A DNA stretch of 5,322 bases from Clostridia bacterium (GTDB lineage Bacteria > Bacillota > Clostridia > RGIG6154): NCBI GenBank assembly GCA_017622395.1, contig JAGARF010000236.1, positions 1 through 5,322 on the forward strand, given 5' to 3'. The notes under the pieces were generated by a model. It saw only the letters and a list, made by a program, of their open reading frames with translations, did not search any database and was not told the DNA's origin. Shown here one piece after another: positions 1 through 4,659 of the stretch (position 1 is the stretch's first letter; each line of letters begins with the position of its first letter). Both the position numbers and the translations under genes were made by a program.

Positions 1-29
1 CATTTGCCTGGTGTTTCTTTGTAAAGTTT

Positions 30-2108
30 TTAGTCTTCGAGCTGTGAGCCGTATTCTTTAATCACCGCCTCAACCACATTCTGCGGTGCTTCTTCGTATC
101 TTACAAATTCCTGTGTAAATCTGCCTCTTGCCTGAGTCATTGAACGAAGGTCTGTTGCATAGCCTGCCATTTCTGCTGCAGGAACTTCTGCAGAAACCTT
201 CTGCATACCGTCACCAAGAGGAAGCATACCCATAATTCTGCCTCTTCTCTTGTTGATATCGCCGATAACATCACCCATATAGAAATCAGGGATTGTTACT
301 TCAACTGTATTAACAGGCTCTAAAAGTACAGGACTTGCCTGTGGTAAACCTGTCTTAAATGCAAGGTTTGCAGCCATCTTAAATGCCATTTCAGAGGAGT
401 CTACAGGGTGGTATGAGCCGTCTAAAAGTGTTGCTTTAAGGTTAACAACAGGGAAGCCTGCAAGAACACCCTTTAAGCAGGATTCTTTAAGACCCTTTTC
501 AACTGCAGGGAAGTAGTTTTTAGGAACACTTCCGCCAAAGATTTTTTCTTCAAAGATAAGCTCATTTGTTTCAACCGGTTCAAAGGCAATTTTAACATGA
601 CCGTACTGACCGTGTCCGCCTGACTGTTTCTTGTGCTTACCTTCAACCTCAACTCTCTTTCTGATTGCTTCTCTGTATGCAATCTTAGGAGCTTTTAATG
701 TAACACCAACCTTGAATTTTTCAAGGAGCTTGTTAACAATAACATCAAGGTGTGTATCACCCATACCGCTGATTAAGGTTTCTTTTGTTTCGTTGTTTGT
801 TTCAAATCTGATTGTCTTGTCTTCTTCTCTTATTTTTGCGATACCCTGGCTGATTTTTTCTTCATCGCCCTTTTCCTTAGGCATAATTGCCATTGTAAGG
901 CAAGGCTCAGGATATACGATAGGGTCAATTATAATTTTTCTTACAGGGTCGCAAAGAGTATCACCTGTCTTAGTGTCTGAAAGCTTTGGAATTGCACAGA
1001 TATCACCTGCAACAACCTTAGCTGTTTCAACCTGCTTTTTACCCTTCATATAATAAAGCTTACTGATTTTTTCTGTAGTAGCTGTTCTTGAATTGTAAAC
1101 AGACATATCGTTTTTAAGAACGCCTGAGTATACCTTAACAAATGAAAGCTTACCAACAAATGGGTCGGCGATTGTCTTAAATACAAGAGCACTGAGAGGT
1201 CTTTCTTCTCTGTAATGAACTTCAACAAGGTCGTCCTCGTTATCTGCATATCTTGCAAACTCGATAGCTGTTTCATTTGGAGCAGGAAGATAATCGTTAA
1301 CAGCATCCAAAAGCTTTCTTATGCTCTGTGTAACAAAGGCAGAACCGCAAAGAACAGGAGTAATATCAAGGCTTGCAATACCTGCCTTTAAGGCAACCTG
1401 AATTTCTTCTTCCGTAAATTCTTCGCCTGCAAAGAATTTTTCCATAAGCTCCTCGCTTGTTTCAGCGATAGACTCAAGTATCATCTGTCTTGCAGGAAGT
1501 GCAACATCAAGCATATCATCGGGAACAGGAATATCCTCGATTTTTCCGTCAACAAACTTTCTTGCTTCCATTTTAATTACATTTATGTAACCGATAAATT
1601 TTTCATTTTCAATCATAGGTACATAGAAAGGAGCAATAGATGCACCGAAAGCCTGTCTTAAGCCGTCAAGAGTTTTTTTCCAATCAGCCTTATCATCATC
1701 CATTTTGGTAACGAAAAGGATTTTAGGAATTTTTCTTTCTTCTGCATACTTCCACGCAAGCTCTGTACCAACCTTAACACCTGATTTGGCAGAAACAGTA
1801 ATAATAGCACTGCCCGATACTCTTACAGCCTCTTTAACCTGACCTTCAAAATCGAAAAATCCCGGTGTATCAAGAACATTTATCTTATTATTTTTCCATT
1901 CAACAGGCTCAACTGTTGTGTAAATAGAAATTTTTCTCTTTATTTCTTCGTTATCATAATCGGAAACAGTATTTCCGTCAGCAACTTTACCTAATCTATC
2001 AGAACCCTGACCAATGTATAGCATCGCTTCTGTCAAAGAAGTCTTACCTGAACCGCTGTGTCCCAGCACACAAAGGTTTCTGATATTTTTTGTTCCATAG
2101 TCATTCAT
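30..2108 (-). CDS. Elongation factor G-like translational GTPase (EF-G2 type)
   Basis: This 692-residue protein has the full five-domain EF-G layout and the normal EF-G length. The GTPase domain shows the P-loop GHSGSGKT (residues 16-23), switch I ending RKISI (58-62), DTPGFFDF (80-87), TKMD (134-137) and GSA (256-258). Domain II follows at about 305-390, domain III at about 400-470, domain IV from about 475 with HGQYGH (500-505), and domain V at about 600-690. Three substitutions separate it from canonical FusA: the switch I Thr is Ser61, the catalytic His of DTPGH is Phe84, and NKMD is TKMD. These place it in the divergent EF-G-like/EF-G2 group, so it is probably not the housekeeping fusA; its exact ribosomal role is not settled for the family. 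The start is supported by AGGAGG at 2119-2124, ten bases from the ATG. It appears monocistronic, with no rpsL/rpsG/tuf neighbours visible. Confidence 0.93.
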   Translation of the reverse strand: MNDYGTKNIRNLCVLGHSGSGKTSLTEAMLYIGQGSDRLGKVADGNTVSDYDNEEIKRKISIYTTVEPVEWKNNKINVLDTPGFFDFEGQVKEAVRVSGSAIITVSAKSGVKVGTELAWKYAEERKIPKILFVTKMDDDKADWKKTLDGLRQAFGASIAPFYVPMIENEKFIGYINVIKMEARKFVDGKIEDIPVPDDMLDVALPARQMILESIAETSEELMEKFFAGEEFTEEEIQVALKAGIASLDITPVLCGSAFVTQSIRKLLDAVNDYLPAPNETAIEFARYADNEDDLVEVHYREERPLSALVFKTIADPFVGKLSFVKVYSGVLKNDMSVYNSRTATTEKISKLYYMKGKKQVETAKVVAGDICAIPKLSDTKTGDTLCDPVRKIIIDPIVYPEPCLTMAIMPKEKGDEEKISQGIAKIREEDKTIRFETNNETKETLISGMGDTHLDVIVNKLLEKFKVGVTLKAPKIAYREAIRKRVEVEGKHKKQSGGHGQYGHVKIAFEPVETNELIFEEKIFGGSVPKNYFPAVEKGLKESCLKGVLAGFPVVNLKATLLDGSYHPVDSSEMAFKMAANLAFKTGLPQASPVLLEPVNTVEVTIPDFYMGDVIGDINKRRGRIMGMLPLGDGMQKVSAEVPAAEMAGYATDLRSMTQARGRFTQEFVRYEEAPQNVVEAVIKEYGSQLED

Positions 2109-2180
2109 TATAATTCATCCTCCTATCTTATACAGAAAAATCCGTATACAGTAAGATTTCTGTGCATATCGCCTATTTCC

Positions 2181-2208
2181 TTTATATTTTTTTCGTCACT
2201 TTGCACAA
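2181..2208 (-). promoter_or_regulatory. Possible promoter of the EF-G-like gene
   Basis: On the minus strand TTGTGC (2203-2208) and TATAAA (2181-2186) are separated by 16 bases, leaving a leader of roughly 65-70 nt before the ATG. The -10 matches consensus at five of six positions but the -35 at only three. Other AT-rich hexamers in this gap could serve instead, for example TACAAT just upstream, so this is only the best-looking candidate. Confidence 0.3.
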
Positions 2209-2244
2209 ATTTATTGTATATATTTTGTAAAACAAAAACACATA

Positions 2245-2273
2245 TTGACATTTGCAACAGGAAGTGTTATGAT
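2245..2273 (+). promoter_or_regulatory. Sigma-A-type promoter for the riboswitch transcript
   Basis: A perfect -35 TTGACA (2245-2250), a 17-base spacer and -10 TATGAT (2268-2273, five of six) form a near-consensus vegetative promoter. TG at 2265-2266 provides an extended -10. Transcription should start near 2280, about 14 bases before the first riboswitch helix. Such a strong promoter ahead of an attenuator fits a gene controlled by premature termination rather than by initiation. Confidence 0.87.
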
Positions 2274-2293
2274 TTATACGAATTAAATAATAA

Positions 2294-2378
2294 ACCTATA
2301 GAGAGTATGTGAGGGACAAGCCCTGTGACCATACACCAACCTGCAATTGTGCAAGGTGGTAAAGCTTGACTGATAGGT
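2294..2378 (+). promoter_or_regulatory. SAM riboswitch aptamer, SAM-I/SAM-IV variant type (no P4)
   Basis: The aptamer can be folded by hand into the SAM-I-superfamily core. P1 pairs ACCTAT (2294-2299) with ATAGGT (2373-2378). P2 pairs GTATG (2305-2309) with CATAC (2330-2334), followed by kink-turn-like TGA/TGTGA sequences and an inner GGG/CCC helix (2313-2315 with 2321-2323). Its loop CAAG (2317-2320) pairs with CTTG (2365-2368), the expected pseudoknot. P3 pairs ACC (2335-2337) with GGT (2358-2360), then has the internal CAACC signature and an upper helix (2339-2344 with 2351-2357). The string GAGGGA...GCCC...TGA...CAACC is the family hallmark. No P4 stem lies between the pseudoknot strand and P1, which points to the SAM-I/IV variant rather than classical SAM-I. 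Ligand identity is inferred from this resemblance. It controls the small gene at 2456. Confidence 0.85.
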
Positions 2379-2389
2379 AAATATGTGTT

Positions 2390-2416
2390 TCCTGTCAGTA
2401 ACGATGGGATTTTTTT
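2390..2416 (+). terminator. Riboswitch-controlled intrinsic terminator (attenuator)
   Basis: TCCTGTC (2390-2396) pairs with GATGGGA (2403-2409), including two G-U wobbles, over a six-base loop, and seven T follow (2410-2416). The competing antiterminator is explicit: ACTGATAGG (2369-2377), which contains most of the 3' strand of aptamer P1, pairs over nine positions with CCTGTCAGT (2391-2399). Ligand-stabilised P1 would withhold that strand, let the terminator form and stop transcription. This predicts an OFF switch: high SAM, no small protein. Confidence 0.82.
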
Positions 2417-2455
2417 ATGCTCTTTTCTGGTTTATAAGAAAGGAGTGCAAATAAT

Positions 2456-2668
2456 ATGATAAAATTTGCATTGCTGCTTTCTAAAGGCGACGAGGAAACA
2501 GTATTAGAAACATTTGAAACAAAAGAAGAAGCGATTAAAAGAGGTAATGAACTTCATTCTCAGTACACTTCTGATCAGGGGCTTCTTAATTGTGTGGCAA
2601 CGGAAATTGACGAAAACAATAAAATGACAAACCCAAACAGACAGAGATGTTTTCGTGCTTGGTTATAA
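2456..2668 (+). CDS. Small protein of unknown function under SAM-riboswitch control
   Basis: I do not recognise this 70-residue protein as a named family. It begins with a hydrophobic strand-like segment (MIKFALLL, 1-8), continues with an acidic turn and strand (about 9-20), a charged helix-like stretch (about 22-37), then a second strand-like segment around LLNCVATEID (43-52), suggesting a compact beta-alpha-beta fold. It ends CFRAWL, with cysteines at 46 and 65. There is no signal peptide, membrane segment or obvious metal site. AAAGGAG (2439-2445) lies ten bases before the ATG. The gene is the sole cistron between the attenuator and a strong terminator, so it is the target of the switch. 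SAM switches usually control methionine, cysteine or SAM metabolism and transport, so a regulatory or methyl-cycle role is possible, but that is inference from context only. The gene looks real because promoter, switch, RBS and terminator all frame it. Confidence 0.85.
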   Translation: MIKFALLLSKGDEETVLETFETKEEAIKRGNELHSQYTSDQGLLNCVATEIDENNKMTNPNRQRCFRAWL

Positions 2669-2696
2669 AAATAAGACAGCCGTGGCTGTCTTATTT
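2669..2696. terminator. Bidirectional intrinsic terminator between convergent genes
   Basis: AAATAAGACAGC (2669-2680) pairs with GCTGTCTTATTT (2685-2696) around a CGTG loop, a perfect 12-bp stem. On the plus strand the 3' arm runs into TTTTTT (2694-2699), starting at the base after the small gene's stop codon. On the minus strand the other arm ends in a T run, and the stop codon of the PBECR4 gene (2691-2693) lies inside the stem. One hairpin therefore ends both convergent transcripts. Confidence 0.92.
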
Positions 2697-3233
2697 TTTG
2701 TATAAATTTGTTTTTACCTCTACGATATTATAGGACATTTGTTCTTTAATATAATAGTCCGAATGTTCAACAATAAAGGTTTCGGGTATGTATACATCAT
2801 ATTTTGTATCATATTTTAAACCCAGGATTTCATACCCATCTTCATATTGTTTATACAACAGATATTTAGACATAATACTAGTTTTGTAAACTTTTGCATA
2901 ATCAAAATCAACGATTATCTTTGCGGATATAACATTATCGAAATTAAGAAAATGCACTAATCTTTCTTCTATTTGTTTGTAAAAAACACTTTTCTGTATA
3001 TGAGAATGTGTAATTTTTTCTTTTTGTATTCTTTTAAAAATATTTGTAGTGTTGTTGTTTTTTATTCTTGTGTCTAATTGTTTTATATCTTTTAAGTAGT
3101 GAAGTCCTGCCAAATGATAAAAATGACTTTCAGCAAATCTTACCTTTACAGAATAATTACAATCAGTAATAAATGTATACTCATAGCCTACATAGTTTTT
3201 GTATATATCTGAACAATTCTTAAGCAAATCCAT
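2691..3233 (-). CDS. PBECR4-like protein (predicted BECR-fold nuclease domain)
   Basis: The 180-residue product resembles the PBECR4 family (phage Barnase-EndoU-ColicinE5/D-RelE-like nuclease 4). The features I rely on are the segment HFYHLAGLHYLKDI (37-50) preceded by a strand with KVRF, the segment HIQKSVFYKQIEERL (78-92), and the strand-rich C-terminal half containing YIPETF (148-153). The family is predicted to be a ribonuclease-type fold found in phage and mobile polyvalent proteins and as stand-alone genes in Clostridia; activity is predicted, not demonstrated here. No signal peptide or membrane segment is seen. GGAG (3241-3244) lies seven bases before the ATG. The gene is visibly more AT-rich and richer in Lys, Asn and Tyr codons than the EF-G-like and GGGtGRT genes, consistent with later acquisition. 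There is no protein-coding partner on its strand; a structured RNA lies directly upstream. Confidence 0.75.
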   Translation of the reverse strand: MDLLKNCSDIYKNYVGYEYTFITDCNYSVKVRFAESHFYHLAGLHYLKDIKQLDTRIKNNNTTNIFKRIQKEKITHSHIQKSVFYKQIEERLVHFLNFDNVISAKIIVDFDYAKVYKTSIMSKYLLYKQYEDGYEILGLKYDTKYDVYIPETFIVEHSDYYIKEQMSYNIVEVKTNLYKK

Positions 3234-3254
3234 ATAAAATCTCCAATATAAGTT

Positions 3255-3279
3255 AAAACGCCTCTTTGTTAAGAGGCGT
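3255..3279 (-). terminator. Intrinsic terminator or attenuator before the PBECR4 gene
   Basis: On the minus strand ACGCCTCTT (3279-3271) pairs perfectly with AAGAGGCGT (3266-3258) around an AACA loop, followed by a short U run (3258-3255). It sits 21 bases upstream of the PBECR4 start codon. The short U tract suggests incomplete termination, so readthrough could supply the downstream mRNA. GAGGC (3358-3354) in the upstream RNA is complementary to GCCTC in the 5' arm, and ACAAAG (3269-3264) in its loop and 3' arm is complementary to CTTTGT (3379-3374), so conditional formation is possible. Confidence 0.7.
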
Positions 3280-3400
3280 CAACTTTCTTACGATGCTTTT
3301 GTTTCTCGGGATAAATCCCTATTCAGGAGTAGTAAGCATTAACTACTAATAGAGCCTCAATAGTCACTACCTGACAAAGCGAACTATCTCTCAGGCTAAT
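3255..3400 (-). ncRNA. Structured noncoding RNA or leader of unassigned class (about 145 nt)
   Basis: A promoter immediately upstream and a terminator hairpin at the end delimit an RNA of roughly 140-145 nt. Helices I can pair by hand are AGCCT (3397-3393) with AGGCT (3357-3353); ATAGT (3387-3383) with ACTAT (3364-3360); CTATT (3352-3348) with AATAG (3323-3319), stacked on AGTAGT (3347-3342) with ACTACT (3333-3328); and GGGA (3319-3316) with TCCC (3311-3308). The last hairpin shares base 3319 with the AATAG helix, so one pair would be given up. The hairpin loop ATGCTT (3339-3334) is perfectly complementary to downstream AAGCAT (3298-3293), a pseudoknot. CAGG (3373-3370) can also pair with the bulge CCTG (3327-3324). 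No convincing reading frame lies inside. I cannot assign a family: the raiA-motif RNA of Firmicutes and 6S RNA are the classes to test first, and a leader riboswitch for the PBECR4 gene is an alternative. Confidence 0.68.
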
Positions 3401-3403
3401 AAT

Positions 3404-3432
3404 AGTATATCCTATATTTGCAGAAAATGCAA
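3404..3432 (-). promoter_or_regulatory. Promoter of the structured RNA
   Basis: On the minus strand TTGCAT (3432-3427) and TATACT (3409-3404) are separated by exactly 17 bases. The -10 matches at five of six positions; the -35 keeps only the key TTG. The predicted start falls at about 3400-3397, right at the first helix strand AGCCT, so almost no unstructured leader would precede the fold. This close fit of promoter and fold supports a dedicated RNA gene. Confidence 0.7.
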
Positions 3433-3529
3433 CTATTTTTTGAAAAATGTAGAATCATTTTATGAAATGAACTTCGTTCTTGAAATGACAAAGCTTTGCT
3501 TTGTCTTGAAATGTGCTTCGCACTTGAAA

Positions 3530-3560
3530 TAAAATGCACTTCATAATGAAGTGCATTTTA
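3530..3560. repeat. Central 15-bp perfect palindrome of the hairpin cluster
   Basis: TAAAATGCACTTCAT (3530-3544) and its exact complement (3546-3560) flank a single base at 3545; in RNA this would be a stem of about 13 bp with a small loop. On the minus strand the distal arm ends CATTTTA, so it could help end or stabilise the 3' end of the scaffold/GGGtGRT transcript. It is also the point at which the linker orientation reverses. Confidence 0.85.
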
Positions 3561-3617
3561 TGTTTTAACATTTCAATCGCCAAGGGCGAATTTCATTTGC
3601 CTTCGGCAAATTTCATT

Positions 3618-3642
3618 GAAATAATTGCTCCGCAATTATTTC
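3618..3642 (-). terminator. Hairpin overlapping the GGGtGRT stop codon; possible terminator
   Basis: GAAATAATTGC pairs perfectly over 11 positions with GCAATTATTTC around a three-base loop. On the minus strand the proximal arm contains the last Lys codon and TAA stop of the GGGtGRT gene, and the distal arm ends ATTATTTC, too interrupted by A and C to be a classic U tract. It is either a weak terminator or an mRNA 3'-end stabiliser, and it also counts as the last unit of the palindrome cluster. Confidence 0.45.
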
Positions 3643-4637
3643 TTGAATGATTCTTCGATTGCAACTGCGATTGCAACTGTCATACCAACCATTGGGTTGT
3701 TACCTGCACCGATTAAGCCCATCATTTCAACATGGGCAGGAACTGATGAAGAACCTGCAAACTGAGCATCAGAGTGCATTCTTCCCATTGTATCTGTCAT
3801 ACCGTATGAAGCAGGACCTGCAGCCATATTGTCAGGGTGGAGTGTTCTTCCTGTACCGCCGCCTGATGCAACTGAGAAGTATTTCTTACCCTGCTCGATA
3901 CATTCTTTCTTGTATGTACCTGCAACAGGATGCTGGAATCTTGTTGGGTTTGTTGAGTTACCTGTGATAGAAACATCAACACCCTCGTGATGCATAATTG
4001 CAACACCTTCACGAACATCGTCTGCACCGTAGCAACGAACCTTTGCTCTTTCGCCGTTTGAATAAGCGATTTCTTCAACGATTTCAAGCTTGCCTGTGTA
4101 GTAGTCAAACTTTGTCTGAACATATGTAAAGCCGTTAATTCTTGAGATAATCTTAGCAGCATCTTTACCAAGACCGTTAAGGATAACTCTTAAATCTTCT
4201 TTTCTTGCTTTGTTAGCAGATCTTGCAAGACCGATAGCACCTTCTGCAGCAGCAAAAGATTCGTGACCTGCCAAGAATGCGAAACACTTTGTTTCTTCTC
4301 TTAAAAGCATAGCGCCAAGGTTACCGTGACCGATACCAACTTTTCTGTCGTCTGCAACTGAGCCTGGGATACAGAATGCCTGAAGACCAAGTCCGATTTT
4401 TTCAGCAGCGTCTGCAGCCTTTGTGCAGTTTTCTTTGATAGCAATCGCTGCGCCTACTGTGTAAGCCCAGCCTGCGTTTTCAAAGCAGATTGGCTGAATG
4501 CTCTTTGTAATACCATATGCATCAACGCCTGCATCGTCACAAATTTTCTTTGCTTCTTCGATTGAAGAAATGCCGTGCTTTGCAAGTTCTGCGTTGATTT
4601 GATCTATTCTTCTTTCATAACTTTCAAATAATGCCAT
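3636..4637 (-). CDS. GGGtGRT family protein
   Basis: This 333-residue protein carries the motif that names the family, GGGTGRT, at residues 259-265, followed by LHPDNMAAGPASYGMTDTMG. The C-terminal part is rich in Gly and Met (GLIGAGNNPMVGMT, 307-320). The sequence looks soluble apart from hydrophobic patches and has no signal peptide. Seven cysteines (33, 51, 71, 89, 118, 202, 246) and several histidines are present, so cofactor or metal binding is conceivable but not shown. The family has no established biochemical function to my knowledge; it recurs next to NifU/IscU-like scaffold genes, as here, which suggests a role linked to Fe-S clusters. It lies 22 bases downstream of the scaffold stop codon on the same strand, so the two are almost certainly co-transcribed. 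AAGGAGGT (4646-4653) lies eight bases before the ATG and fixes the start. Confidence 0.93.
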   Translation of the reverse strand: MALFESYERRIDQINAELAKHGISSIEEAKKICDDAGVDAYGITKSIQPICFENAGWAYTVGAAIAIKENCTKAADAAEKIGLGLQAFCIPGSVADDRKVGIGHGNLGAMLLREETKCFAFLAGHESFAAAEGAIGLARSANKARKEDLRVILNGLGKDAAKIISRINGFTYVQTKFDYYTGKLEIVEEIAYSNGERAKVRCYGADDVREGVAIMHHEGVDVSITGNSTNPTRFQHPVAGTYKKECIEQGKKYFSVASGGGTGRTLHPDNMAAGPASYGMTDTMGRMHSDAQFAGSSSVPAHVEMMGLIGAGNNPMVGMTVAIAVAIEESFKK

Positions 4638-4659
4638 TATTTTCTACCTCCTTTTTAGA

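Larger units (their letters stand above)
3461..3642. repeat. Cluster of seven short palindromes with TTGAAAT/ATTTCAA linkers
   Basis: Seven perfect hairpins follow one another: GAAC/GTTC (3469-3479), GACAAAGC/GCTTTGTC (3487-3505), GTGC/GCAC (3513-3523), a central 15-bp palindrome (3530-3560), TCGCC/GGCGA (3577-3589), ATTTGCC/GGCAAAT (3595-3611) and GAAATAATTGC/GCAATTATTTC (3618-3642). The loops of six are three bases, three of them TTC. Linkers left of the centre read TGAAAT or TTGAAAT (3463-3468, 3480-3486, 3506-3512, 3524-3530); linkers right of it read ATTTCA(A) (3570-3576, 3590-3595, 3610-3615), so the cluster is itself an inverted repeat of hairpins. One more TTGAAAT (3616-3622) precedes the last hairpin. 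Stem sequences differ from one another, so this is not a simple tandem repeat. It lies between the GGGtGRT stop codon and the structured-RNA promoter. No reading frame is evident. Confidence 0.85.

Noticed and set aside
1..29. Terminator downstream of the EF-G-like gene
   Set aside because: Only 29 bases are available past the stop codon and no hairpin with a T run is visible; the terminator, if any, lies outside the window.
631..1053. A 140-codon plus-strand reading frame opposite the EF-G-like gene
   Set aside because: It is antisense to a fully conserved EF-G domain region and looks like a hydrophobic shadow of the complementary strand.
2058..2312. An 84-codon plus-strand reading frame across the divergent intergenic region
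   Set aside because: It overlaps the start of the EF-G-like gene, the TTGACA/TATGAT promoter and the riboswitch 5' part, has no ribosome binding site and no recognisable composition.
2294..2416. T-box leader or classical SAM-I riboswitch
   Set aside because: There is no T-box sequence or specifier hairpin, and the P4 stem of classical SAM-I is missing between the pseudoknot strand and P1, so the SAM-I/IV variant type fits better.
3255..3400. Firm assignment as 6S RNA
   Set aside because: The 5' end has a CTGAG...TTCGC-like string reminiscent of 6S, but I cannot form the long terminal closing stem and large central bubble expected of 6S, and the RNA is short for that class.
3255..3400. Type III antitoxin tandem repeats
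   Set aside because: I looked for short tandem direct repeats typical of known type III antitoxin RNAs and found only scattered similar words (such as ATAGTT and TAGTAGTT), not a repeat array.
3461..3642. CRISPR array
   Set aside because: The recurring unit is only about 7 bases, the intervening segments are themselves palindromes rather than unique spacers of even length, and no cas gene is present.
3647..4171. Overlapping reading frames inside the GGGtGRT gene (both strands)
   Set aside because: They are alternative frames of a clearly conserved gene and have no independent start signals.
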